A DNA stretch of 64,000 nt from Aquabacter sp. L1I39 (GTDB lineage Bacteria; Pseudomonadota; Alphaproteobacteria; Rhizobiales; Xanthobacteraceae): positions 1,203,388 to 1,267,387 of the forward strand of contig NZ_CP072392.1 of the NCBI RefSeq assembly GCF_017742835.1, written 5' to 3'. Shown here one piece after another: positions 24,801 to 33,170 of this stretch (position 1 is its first letter; each line of letters begins with the position of its first letter). The notes below the pieces were generated by a model. It was not told the origin of the DNA and searched no databases. It saw nothing but the letters and a program-made list of their open reading frames with translations. The translations under genes were made by a program, and so were the position numbers.

Positions 24801-27278
24801 ATGGTTGAAATTCCCCAGCGCGCACAGGTGGTCATCGTCGGCGGTGGCATCGTCGGCTGCTCCATCGCCTATCACCTGACCCTCCGCGGCATGACGGACG
24901 TGCTGCTGCTTGAACGCAAGCAACTCACCTCCGGCACCACCTGGCACGCGGCGGGCCTGGTCGGCCAGCTGCGCGCCACGCACAACCTGACTCGCCTCGC
25001 CCAGTACACCGCAGAGCTGTACGGCAACCTGGAGCGGGAATCCGGCCAGGCCACGGGCTTCCTGCGCATCGGCTCCTTGGCCCTCGCCAGCACTGCGGCC
25101 CGCATGGAAGAGTTGCGGCGCGGCGCCTCCATGGCCCGCTGCTTCGGGCTGGAGGTCAACGTGCTCTCCCCGGAGGAAGCGCAAGCGCTGTGGCCGCTGA
25201 TGGACGTGGACGGGCTGGTGGGCGCCGTCCACCTGCCGGGCGACGGCCAGACCAATCCCATCGACACCACCCAGGCCCTCGCCAAGGCCGCCCGCATGCG
25301 CGGCGCCCGCATCCTGGAGAATGTGAAGGTCGAGGAAATCCTGCTGAAGGACGGCCGCGCCACCGGCGTGCGCACCGCGACCAGCACCATCGAGGCGGAA
25401 TATGTGGTCAATGCCGCGGGCATGTGGGCCCATGGGCTCGCCGCCAAGGCCGGCGTGACCGTGCCTCTGCACGCGGCCGAGCACTTCTACATCGTCACCG
25501 AGGCCATTCCCGGCCTGCCCCGCCACCTGCCCGTGCTGCGCGACGGCGATGCCTGCACCTATTTCAAGGAGGATGCGGGCAAGCTGCTGGTGGGCTGGTT
25601 CGAGCCGGTGGCCAAGCCCTGGGGCATGGCCGGCATTCCCGAGACCTTCTGCTTCGATTCCCTGCCCGACGATCTCGAACATATCGAGCCGTTGCTGGAG
25701 AAGGCGATCGCTCGCGTCCCGGCCCTGGGAAATGCTGGAATCCAGCTATTCTTCAACGGCCCGGAGAGCTTTACCCCGGACAACCGCTATCTGCTCGGTG
25801 AGACGCCCGAGGTGCGCAACCTGTTCGTGGCCGCCGGCTTCAATTCCATCGGAATCCAGTCGGCGGGCGGCGCCGGCAAGGTGCTGGCAGACTGGATCAT
25901 CGATGGCCACCCGCCCATGGACCTGTGGGACGTGGACATCCGCCGCGCCATGCCATTCCAGCGCAACAAAAGCTACCTGAAGGACCGGACGGTGGAAGCC
26001 CTCGGCCTGCTCTACGACATGCATTGGCCGTTCCGCCAGCCCGCCACGGCGCGCGGCGTGCGCCGCACGGCACTGCACGATCGGCTCGCCGCCTCAGGTG
26101 CCTGCTTCGGTGAGGTGGCCGGCTGGGAGCGTGCCAATTGGTATGCCCCGCCCGGCATGGAGCCGCGCTACGAATATAGCTACGGACGGCAGAACTGGTT
26201 CGAGGCCTCCGCCGCCGAGCACCGTGCCGCCCGCGAGGCGGTGGCGCTGTTCGACCTCTCCTCCTTCGGCAAGTTCCTGGTGGAGGGCCTGGACGCCGAA
26301 GGCGTGCTGAACACCATCAGCGCCGGAAACCTGGCGGTGGAGGTGGGGCGCATCGTCTACACCCAATGGCTCAATGCCCGTGGCGGCATCGAAGCGGACC
26401 TGACCATCACCCGGCTCGGCCCCGAGAGCTTCCTGGTGGTGACCGCCGCCGCCACCCAGACACGCGACCTCGCCTGGCTGCGCCGACACATTCCTTCGCA
26501 GGCCCGCGTGCACGTCTTCGACACCACGTCCGGGCTGGCGACGCTGGCCGTCATGGGGCCGAACTCGCGCCGCCTGCTGGAGCGGCTGACCGACGCGGAC
26601 CTCTCCAACGCGGCGTTCCCCTTTGCCACCTCCCGCGAGGTGGACATGGGCCATGCCCGGGTGCGCGCCTCGCGCATCACCTATGTGGGCGAACTGGGCT
26701 GGGAGCTCTACGTGCCCACCGAGTTCGCCGCCGGCCTATTCGACGCGCTGGTGGCCGAGGGTGCGGATCTCGGCCTCAAGCTCGCCGGCTACCACGCCCT
26801 CAACTCGCTGCGCATGGAGAAATGCTATCGCCATTGGGGCCACGACGTGACCGACGAGGACACCCCCCTGCAAGCGGGCCTGGGCTTTGCGGTCGCCTGG
26901 ACGAAGCCCGATTTCATCGGCCGTGACGCGCTGTTGCACGAGAAGACGGCGCGGCCGGAGCGCCGTCTGTTGCACTTCGCCATCCCGGACCCCGAGGCCC
27001 TCCTTTATCACAACGAGCCCATCTGGCGGGACGGTCAGCTCATCGGACGCACCACCTCGGGCATGTTCGGACACACCGTCGGCAAGTCGCTGGCGCTGGG
27101 CTATGTGGACAACCCGGATCGGCTGACCGATGCGCAATTGCTCGCCGGACGGTTCGAGATCGAAGTAGCGGGTCGGCTCATCCCAGCCGAGGCCACCGCC
27201 AAGCCCTTCTACGATCCATCCAACGCTCGCGTGCGAGACGTGCACGACTTGCCTTCCCCTGCCGAGATGGCGTCATGA
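24801..27278 (+). CDS. Sarcosine/dimethylglycine dehydrogenase-type flavoprotein (DAO-FAO-GcvT)
   Basis: Large flavoprotein of 825 residues with three parts: an FAD-binding DAO domain from residue 8 (VVIVGGGIVGCSIAYHL, then TSGTTWHAAGLV, the covalent-flavin type region in this family), an FAO_M linker around 390-450, and a C-terminal glycine-cleavage-T/aminomethyltransferase region with the folate-site LGPESF and SRITYVGELGWELY. Such enzymes demethylate N-methylglycines and pass the one-carbon unit to tetrahydrofolate. Its position after hyuAB fits oxidation of sarcosine made from an N-methyl substrate. Exact substrate is not proven. Confidence 0.87.
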   Translation: MVEIPQRAQVVIVGGGIVGCSIAYHLTLRGMTDVLLLERKQLTSGTTWHAAGLVGQLRATHNLTRLAQYTAELYGNLERESGQATGFLRIGSLALASTAARMEELRRGASMARCFGLEVNVLSPEEAQALWPLMDVDGLVGAVHLPGDGQTNPIDTTQALAKAARMRGARILENVKVEEILLKDGRATGVRTATSTIEAEYVVNAAGMWAHGLAAKAGVTVPLHAAEHFYIVTEAIPGLPRHLPVLRDGDACTYFKEDAGKLLVGWFEPVAKPWGMAGIPETFCFDSLPDDLEHIEPLLEKAIARVPALGNAGIQLFFNGPESFTPDNRYLLGETPEVRNLFVAAGFNSIGIQSAGGAGKVLADWIIDGHPPMDLWDVDIRRAMPFQRNKSYLKDRTVEALGLLYDMHWPFRQPATARGVRRTALHDRLAASGACFGEVAGWERANWYAPPGMEPRYEYSYGRQNWFEASAAEHRAAREAVALFDLSSFGKFLVEGLDAEGVLNTISAGNLAVEVGRIVYTQWLNARGGIEADLTITRLGPESFLVVTAAATQTRDLAWLRRHIPSQARVHVFDTTSGLATLAVMGPNSRRLLERLTDADLSNAAFPFATSREVDMGHARVRASRITYVGELGWELYVPTEFAAGLFDALVAEGADLGLKLAGYHALNSLRMEKCYRHWGHDVTDEDTPLQAGLGFAVAWTKPDFIGRDALLHEKTARPERRLLHFAIPDPEALLYHNEPIWRDGQLIGRTTSGMFGHTVGKSLALGYVDNPDRLTDAQLLAGRFEIEVAGRLIPAEATAKPFYDPSNARVRDVHDLPSPAEMAS

Positions 27279-27356
27279 CCGGGGCGGGGATGCGCGCCAA
27301 GCTCCAGGCTTGCAGACCCACGGGCACATTATCCTCCGCTGAAGGGAGGAGTGGCG

Positions 27357-27374
27357 CCGTGAATTTCGTCACGG
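27357..27374. promoter_or_regulatory. Palindromic operator candidate before the XRE-cupin regulator
   Basis: CCGTGA-ATTTCG-TCACGG, 6-bp arms, contains the TGAATTTCG sequence shared with the flavoprotein promoter. A second small palindrome, CGGAA-CGT-TTCCG, lies at 27395-27407. Both are within 90 bp of the regulator start and suggest autoregulation. Confidence 0.4.
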
Positions 27375-27443
27375 TAGGTTGAAATTGAGACAGGCGGAAC
27401 GTTTCCGTTAGAATACCGCTCCTGCGCAGCCCCCAGAAGTCGA

Positions 27444-28082
27444 ATGCCTCCAAGACCAGATCTCAAACCTGCCCCGCCGCCCTCCACGCCGCCTTCGCCG
27501 GAGGCGCCAGATGCCAACCGGGTGAACACCGAGGCGGCGGTGGGCCACCAGATCCGGGAACTGCGCAAGATCAAGAACAAGACACTGCAGCAATTGGCTT
27601 TGGAGGTCGGCATTTCGGTCGGCTATCTCAGCCAGATCGAGCGCAACCAGTCCAAGCTGCCCATCGGCGTCCTGCGCAAGCTCAGCGATGCCCTGGGCGT
27701 CCACATCAACTGGTTTTTCCAGGGCGCGCAGAATACCCCGCCGGATGAGGTCGACTTCATCGTACGCCAGGCCAACCGGCGTCGACTGAGCTTTACCGGG
27801 CTCGGCATCCAAGAGGAATTGCTGTCGCCGAACCTCAGCGGTCCGCTGGAACTGCTTTTGAGCACGATCGAGCCGGGCGCCGACAGCGGCGACTACAGCC
27901 ATGGTGGCGCGGAGGCGGGATTGGTGCTGTCCGGAGCCATGGAGCTGTGGGTGGACGGCAAGAAGTTTCTCCTCACGGCCGGGGACAGTTTCTCCTTCAG
28001 CAGCAGCTTCACGCATCGCTGCGCCAATCCCGGCACGGAGCCCACCAAGGTGGTCTGGGTCATAACCCCTCCGCACTACTGA
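27444..28082 (+). CDS. XRE-family regulator with C-terminal cupin domain
   Basis: Transcription factor of 212 residues. A proline-rich N-terminal tail (about 1-30) is followed by an HTH-XRE domain at about 35-95 (IRELRKIKNKTLQQLALEVGISVGYLSQIERNQSKLPI) and a cupin sensor at about 110-212 (EAGLVLSGAMELWVDG, GDSFSFSSSFTHRCAN). Members such as PuuR control amine and amino-acid catabolism by sensing a small ligand in the cupin. It follows the flavoprotein gene on the same strand and probably governs the liv-hyu-flavoprotein block; nearby palindromes support autoregulation. Confidence 0.88.
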   Translation: MPPRPDLKPAPPPSTPPSPEAPDANRVNTEAAVGHQIRELRKIKNKTLQQLALEVGISVGYLSQIERNQSKLPIGVLRKLSDALGVHINWFFQGAQNTPPDEVDFIVRQANRRRLSFTGLGIQEELLSPNLSGPLELLLSTIEPGADSGDYSHGGAEAGLVLSGAMELWVDGKKFLLTAGDSFSFSSSFTHRCANPGTEPTKVVWVITPPHY

Positions 28083-28207
28083 GCCTCCGCATCCACCCGT
28101 GCAGTTGAGGGCGTCATACCTGTTCAAGCGCTCCCGGGGATTTAGGCCGACTAGAACCGGGAATTTCAGGGTTAGAGCTGATTCCGGGGGCCGGAGAGCC
28201 ATTCATG

Positions 28208-28239
28208 AGCGCCATCGGCGGCTTGTTGCTGATGGCGCT
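28208..28239. terminator. Bidirectional terminator candidate between convergent genes
   Basis: AGCGCCATC and GATGGCGCT form a perfect 9-bp stem with a 14-base loop, followed on the + strand by TTTTATTT about ten bases later. It lies between the convergent XRE-cupin and aldolase genes. The loop is large, so efficiency is uncertain. Confidence 0.4.
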
Positions 28240-28266
28240 GAGCGGGCCAGTTTTATTTGGGGAAGA

Positions 28267-29430
28267 TCAATAGGCCTTGCCGCGAGCACTCACTGGCCAC
28301 AGCGTCTCGACCACGCCGTTGCGCACCCCGACATACCAGTCGTGCATGTTGCAAGTGGGGTCACAATGGCCCGGCACGAGGCGGAGCTTCTCGTTGATCG
28401 CGAGCACGCCGCCCGGATCGGAGATGACGCCGTGCTCGTCCGAGCAGCTCACATAGGAGACATCGGTCCGTCCGTAGATGACGGGGAGGCCCGAATCCAC
28501 TGACTGCACTTTCAGGCCTGCGTCGCAGATCGCCTCACAAGGCTTGGCATGGCTCATCACGGAAGTGAGGATGAAGAGCGCATTCTCCCATTCGCCCTGA
28601 TCCAGGCGACGGCCGCCAGCATCGCGGATGCGACCATAGTCGGCATCCATGAAGGCGTAGCTGCCGCACTGGAGTTCATTGTACACGCCGGACATGCTCT
28701 CAAAGTAATAGCTGCCGGTGCCGCCGCCGCTGACCAGTTCCGGCTTCAGCCCATTCTGCTCAAGCAGCCCCACCACGTCCCTCACCTGGGCGATGGCCGC
28801 ATTGAGCTTTGTCTTGCGGTCCTCGAACGTATCGAGGTGCTGCATGGCGCCCTGATAGGCCTGGAGACCGGTAAAACGCAGTTTTGGGGCGCTATCTATA
28901 CTCTTGGCGATGGCGAGTGCCGCTTCGGCGGAAGTCACTCCGCAGCGGCCCGCGCCGCAATCGATCTCCACGAAGCAGTCGAGCGTGGTGCCGTGCCTGA
29001 TCGCGGCGGCGGAGAGTGCGGAGACGTTGTCCATATCATCAACGCAGACGATCACCCGGCCACCCAAGGCAGGAAGCCGCGCCAACCGATCGATCTTGAC
29101 CGGATCGCGCACCTCGTTGGAGATCAGGATGTCCGTGATGCCCGCGCGTGCGAAGACTTCCGCTTCCGACACTTTCTGGCAGCAGACGCCCACCGCCCCA
29201 CCGAGATCCTGCTGCAGGCGCAGCACGTCCACCGACTTGTGCATCTTGCCATGGGGGCGGTGGCGCATGTGGTTGCAGCGGGCGTAATCGCCCATCTTGC
29301 GGATGTTCCGCTCCAGCGCATCCAGGTCGAGGATCAGACATGGGGTCTGGATGTCGCACTCCGCCATGCCGGGGATGGCGGGCACGGCAAAGCCGACGTC
29401 GGCAAGGGTGAAGGCGCTGTGAGAAGGCAT
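28267..29430 (-). CDS. PLP-dependent 3-hydroxyaspartate aldolase / D-threonine aldolase family (DSD1; BhcC-like)
   Basis: Fold-type III PLP enzyme of 387 residues from the ATG at 29430; the longer open frame upstream is not protein-like. The PLP lysine is K62 in RHRPHGKMHKS. C-terminal metal ligands lie in DEHGV and PGHCDPTCN. The sequence (NIRKMGDYA, GGAVGVCCQKVSEAE, ELQCGSYAFMDADYG, WPVSARGK) resembles BhcC, the beta-hydroxyaspartate aldolase that joins glycine and glyoxylate, more than classical D-threonine aldolase. bhcA, bhcB and bhcD are not next to it. It could metabolise glycine arising from the neighbouring N-methyl pathway. Confidence 0.85.
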   Translation of the reverse strand: MPSHSAFTLADVGFAVPAIPGMAECDIQTPCLILDLDALERNIRKMGDYARCNHMRHRPHGKMHKSVDVLRLQQDLGGAVGVCCQKVSEAEVFARAGITDILISNEVRDPVKIDRLARLPALGGRVIVCVDDMDNVSALSAAAIRHGTTLDCFVEIDCGAGRCGVTSAEAALAIAKSIDSAPKLRFTGLQAYQGAMQHLDTFEDRKTKLNAAIAQVRDVVGLLEQNGLKPELVSGGGTGSYYFESMSGVYNELQCGSYAFMDADYGRIRDAGGRRLDQGEWENALFILTSVMSHAKPCEAICDAGLKVQSVDSGLPVIYGRTDVSYVSCSDEHGVISDPGGVLAINEKLRLVPGHCDPTCNMHDWYVGVRNGVVETLWPVSARGKAY

Positions 29431-29607
29431 CTGAGGTCCTTTTCGGCCTGAATCGCTTACGGATCGCTGCCTCCGGTCAATGAGGGCGTGCCGCGCAACG
29501 TTGCCGTGTCGTGCGAGATACTGCACGCGCCGGAGCCGGAAGGCGATAATGCCCGAAGTGATTTTGGAAAAGGCGGGCAAGCGGTGACTTCTCGCCAGCG
29601 GCCTTCC

Positions 29608-30018
29608 GGACGACGATGCCGCGTCGCTTGCCGGCTCCGACGCGCGGCAGCATACTTGGCATCATCGGGCGCAGTCCGGTCCATGCCTCGCCCCGATCGG
29701 TCCATTTCAGTCCGTGGACAATGGTCGAGACCTTGTTCCAGGCCCCCGCGTTGCTGCCGGAGAGTTGCCCGCCATTGGCAAAGGATGTCTCCATCGCGGA
29801 CCATCGGTGACGATCAAGGATCGCCACCTGGAATCGGCGCTGGCTCGGCGCTAGAGCATGCGCCGATCAGATGGCATCGCCATCTGATCGGATCACGCAT
29901 TCTCTATCAATGGGTTAGAGGGCGATTCACCCATCAGATTGATTCAATCTGATGGGATCGCGCTCTAAGAGGCTGTGACCCCAGTCATTCCGGCGCCGAC
30001 TATGGCGATATGAGGCAT
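29608..30018 (-). pseudogene. dadA: Broken D-amino acid dehydrogenase gene (dadA-like) with a repeat inserted
   Basis: Reading leftward from an ATG at 30018 with GGAG just upstream, the protein starts MPHIAIVGAGMTGVTAS, a Rossmann FAD motif. It then hits a TAG where a palindromic repeat (29852-29967) begins. On the far side homology resumes: QVAILDRHRWSAMETSFANGGQLSGSNA, typical of DadA, then jumps by a large internal deletion to WTGLRPMMPSMLPRVGAGKR near the normal C-terminus. So start, middle and near-end pieces survive but no functional protein can be made. It lies 58 bases downstream of dctP and was probably the last gene of that operon. Confidence 0.75.
29852..29967. repeat. Palindromic repetitive element (two hairpins) inside dadA remnant
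   Basis: A 116-bp element bounded by TAGAGC and GCTCTA. It has two strong hairpins: a 13-bp perfect stem with 3-base loop (29863-29891, arms CCGATCAGATGGC) and a 12-bp stem with 3-base loop (29930-29956, arms CCCATCAGATTG). Both stems share CATCAGAT/ATCAGATGG-like cores. This looks like a REP/BIME- or RIME-type mobile palindrome. I found no second copy in the window. Confidence 0.65.
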
Positions 30019-30075
30019 TGTCTCCGCACCATCGAAGGTCGACATCGAACGCATGGGGTCGCGCCGCAGCGCGTG

Positions 30076-31104
30076 TCACTTGCCCGAGGCCGCGCTGCCA
30101 CGGCCCAGCTTCGCCCGTTCCGTTTGGAGCGCCGCCACGATTTCGGGGTCGAGCGCCTTCATGTGCTTGTCCACGACGGGCCGAAGCTTTTCCTTGATCG
30201 CCCCGATCGTCGCGGCATCCAGCACATTAGACTGGAGCCCCGCAGCCTGCATCTGCTTCAGCGCCTCCGGAGAGAGCGCCCGGTTCGCGTCGCGCTCGGT
30301 GGTGCGCGCCTCGGCACATGCGTCGCGCATGATGGCCTGATCGGCCGGCGACAGGCCGTCGAAATACTTTTTCGACATCAGCAAGGTAACAGGCGCATAA
30401 AAGAGGTTGGCCTCCGTTATGTATTTTTGCACCTCGAATATCTTGTTCGCGAAGACCAGCGGGTATGTTCCGGTCTGGCCATCGATGGCCTTTGTCTCAA
30501 GGCTGGTATAAACCTCCGTGTACGGCATGGGCACCGCGTTGGAACCAAGGGTATTGACGACGTCGATCATGACCGGGTTCTGGATCGTTCTGATCTTCAG
30601 GCCGCGGAAATCATCGAGCCCCTTGATCGGCCGGCGGCTGTTCGTCACCTGATGGAAGCCCGCTTCCCAGAAGCAAAGCCCCACCAGCCCCTTGCTGTCG
30701 AGACGACGCAGCATTTCCGTGCCCACGGGCCCGTCGAGAATTGTGTCGGCCTCCCGGTCGGTCTCGAAGATGTATGGCAGATCAAACACGCCGAATGCCT
30801 TGTCCACACCGGAAAGGGCGGCGGTGGATGTCACGACAACCTCGAGGATTCCCCCTTGAGCCGCCGAGATTGATTGAACCTCTGGCCCGATCTGGCCCGA
30901 CGGAAACCCTCTGACCCGGATTCGTCCACCCGTCTTCGCCTCCACGACCTCGGCGAATTTCTTCACCCCCAGGCCGTAGGGATGGTCGGCAGCCGTGGCA
31001 TAGCTGACGCGGATCGTTTCCGCGCTTGCGGAGCCCAGGACGGATAGGGGCGCGGCCATGAGCGCGAGCGCCATTGCCGATGCACGTAAGCAAGTCATCT
31101 TCAT
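30076..31104 (-). CDS. dctP: TRAP transporter substrate-binding protein (DctP)
   Basis: Periplasmic DctP-type binding protein of 342 residues. The ATG at 31104 has a strong AGGAGGG five bases upstream. A signal peptide ends near GSASAETIRVSY (about residue 28). Family marks are GVKKFAEVVEAKTGGRIRVRGFPSGQIG, the substrate-arginine region FRGLKIRTIQNPVMIDVVNTLGSNAVPMPYTEVYTSLETKAIDGQ, and EVQKYITEANLF. It is the third gene of the dctQ-dctM-dctP set. Because dctQ is frameshifted, import may be lost. The substrate is probably an organic or amino acid; the adjacent dadA remnant hints at a D-amino acid. Confidence 0.9.
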   Translation of the reverse strand: MKMTCLRASAMALALMAAPLSVLGSASAETIRVSYATAADHPYGLGVKKFAEVVEAKTGGRIRVRGFPSGQIGPEVQSISAAQGGILEVVVTSTAALSGVDKAFGVFDLPYIFETDREADTILDGPVGTEMLRRLDSKGLVGLCFWEAGFHQVTNSRRPIKGLDDFRGLKIRTIQNPVMIDVVNTLGSNAVPMPYTEVYTSLETKAIDGQTGTYPLVFANKIFEVQKYITEANLFYAPVTLLMSKKYFDGLSPADQAIMRDACAEARTTERDANRALSPEALKQMQAAGLQSNVLDAATIGAIKEKLRPVVDKHMKALDPEIVAALQTERAKLGRGSAASGK

Positions 31105-31172
31105 ACAACCCTCCTGTCGAGCAAAGACCCTGGCTGGGCCGAACGTGTGATATGAGCCTCGTGTCCGCTGCC

Positions 31173-32453
31173 TCATCCGCCAATCAGGCGGGCCGGCCAG
31201 GGAACGAGCTGGGGGAACAGGACCATTAGGCCGAGGACAACAAGCTGGGCGATCATGAACGGCCAAACGGCCTTCATCAGGTCTTCCATGTCGATGCGCG
31301 CGACGCCGGCCACAACGTTCAGCACCGTGCCGACGGGAGGCGTGATCAGGCCGATCGCGTTGTTCACGATGAACAGCACGCCGAAGTAAACCGGATCGAT
31401 GCCGGCCTGCTTGATCACTGGCATCAGGATCGGCGTCAGGATCAGGATGGTGGGCGTCATGTCCATCGCGGTGCCGACAATGACGACCAGGACCATCATG
31501 GCGACCAGAAGCAGCGTCTGGTTCCCCATGAAGGGCTGCAGCAGGTCGACCAGCGTGAGCGCGACCTCGGATACCGTGAGCACATAAGCCGAGACGATGG
31601 CGGCGGCGACGAGGAACATGATGACGGCGGTCGTCTTCGCTGCGGTCACGAATACGATGTAGAGCTGCGCGACCTTCAGTTCTCGATAGATGAACACTGC
31701 AACAAACAGCGAGTAGACTGCCGCCACCACGCCGGATTCCGTCGGTGTGAAGACGCCGAACTTCAGACCGACGATGATGATCAGCGGCAGGATGAGCGCC
31801 CAGACGCCGTCACGCAGGGCCCGCAGGAGGTCGGTGGCGGATTGGCGCGGAGGCGTGACAAGGGTTTCCTTCCGCACTTCCCACCACCAGGCGGCCGCGA
31901 GGCCAAGGCCGATCAGCGCGCCCGGCACCAGTCCCGCGAGAAACAGCTTGGTAATCGAGACGTTGGCCGCCACGCCGAAGATCACGAACCCGATGGAGGG
32001 CGGGATGATGGGGCCGATAATGCCGGAAGCTGCGATGAGCCCCCCGGCGCGCGCCTTGTCATGCCCGGCCCGTTCCATCATGGGCACGAGCAAAGCGGAC
32101 AGGGCTGCCGCGTCCGCAATGGCGGAGCCGGAAAGGGCGGAGAGGATACAGGCGGCGAGGATGGCCACGTAACCGAGACCGCCCTTGACGTGCCCCACCA
32201 CCGCGAGCGCCACGTTGACGATGCGCCTGGAAAGGCCGCCGGTATTCATGACCTCACCGGCCAGCATGAAGAAGGGCACGGCCATGAGCGGGAAGCTGTC
32301 GGCGCCGTTGATCACGTTCTGCGCGACGATCTGGGCGTCGAACACGTCCACATACAGCATCAGGGCGATGCCGGAGATCAGCAGGGCGTAGGCGATCGGC
32401 ATTCCAATGCCCATCGCCCCCAGCAGCGAGCCGACAAAGATGGCGATGGTCAT
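31173..32453 (-). CDS. dctM: TRAP transporter large permease (DctM)
   Basis: Inner-membrane ion-coupled permease of 426 residues with about twelve hydrophobic helices, the normal DctM size. Typical stretches: GMPIAYALLISGIALM, MAVPFFMLAGEVMNTGGLSRRIV, LAACILSALSGSAIADAAALSALLVPMM and PPSIGFVIFG; the C-terminal half has GLITPPVGTVLNVV. The ATG overlaps the dctQ stop. It needs DctQ and DctP for function. Confidence 0.93.
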   Translation of the reverse strand: MTIAIFVGSLLGAMGIGMPIAYALLISGIALMLYVDVFDAQIVAQNVINGADSFPLMAVPFFMLAGEVMNTGGLSRRIVNVALAVVGHVKGGLGYVAILAACILSALSGSAIADAAALSALLVPMMERAGHDKARAGGLIAASGIIGPIIPPSIGFVIFGVAANVSITKLFLAGLVPGALIGLGLAAAWWWEVRKETLVTPPRQSATDLLRALRDGVWALILPLIIIVGLKFGVFTPTESGVVAAVYSLFVAVFIYRELKVAQLYIVFVTAAKTTAVIMFLVAAAIVSAYVLTVSEVALTLVDLLQPFMGNQTLLLVAMMVLVVIVGTAMDMTPTILILTPILMPVIKQAGIDPVYFGVLFIVNNAIGLITPPVGTVLNVVAGVARIDMEDLMKAVWPFMIAQLVVLGLMVLFPQLVPWPARLIGG

Positions 32454-33054
32454 CGCTCGGACCTCGGCGTGGCGGTGGAAGACCCACCCGGAACCGTTTC
32501 GTGCAAGTCGCGTGCGGCGAGTTCGCGCTGTAGCTCTTCCAGTTGCTCTTGCTCTTCGGAGTCCTTGACGATGACCAACTGGTCGTCGGAGAGCGTGCCC
32601 GCCACCGCACGGCGCAATTCATCGAGGATGATCAGCCCGGTCGAGATGCTGAAGACGATGCCGGCGCCATACAGCCAGGCTGCCGAGGCGCCCGAGGCCG
32701 GGGCGGTCACCTGCCAGTTGATCAGGGTCTGCGCCCAGCTACCCTTGAGGAACAGCACGGTGGCGTAGAGCATGAGCACCTGGCTGAGGATCAGGCAGGC
32801 CAGCTTGCCCTTGCGCGGCAGCCTCCGGACCACGGTGTCCACGCCCAGATGGCCATGCTCGCGCAGGGCGACAATAGCGCCGAGAAGGTCAGCCAGACGA
32901 ACAGCCAGCGGGACAGCTCTTCCGAAACGGTAATGCCGGAGTCGAAGGCGTAGCGCAGAACGACATTTCCGAAGACGAGCACGACCATGATCGCCAGGAA
33001 CAGCGCGATCAGGATCTTGAGAAGACTGAAGTACCCCTCGATCAGCACTGTCAT
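32450..33054 (-). pseudogene. dctQ: TRAP transporter small permease DctQ, frameshifted
   Basis: The N-terminal part (MTVLIEGYFSLLKILIALFLAIMVVLVF to SRWLFVWLTFS) is in one frame from the ATG at 33054. The conserved continuation (GAIVALREHGHLGVDTVVRRLPRKGK and two more helices) is in another. The switch falls near 32884-32887, where TTCTCGGC reads as though one C of an original TTC-CTC were missing. Restoring one base gives about 201 residues with four helices, normal for DctQ. Either a real single-base deletion that disables the transporter or a sequencing error. Confidence 0.82.
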
Positions 33055-33170
33055 GCGTCCCCCGCAGAGATGTCATGTGCCTCGACCATCGCGCCCCTTC
33101 GAGGAGCGCCAATCTGGCCGCTCCTCGTCGCCGCGCTGCGCGACCGCGATCGCCCGCGCTCCGTGACGCC

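Noticed and set aside
30010..30873. 287-codon + strand frame opposite dctP
   Set aside because: Antisense shadow of the DctP gene; no recognisable motif or ribosome-binding site.
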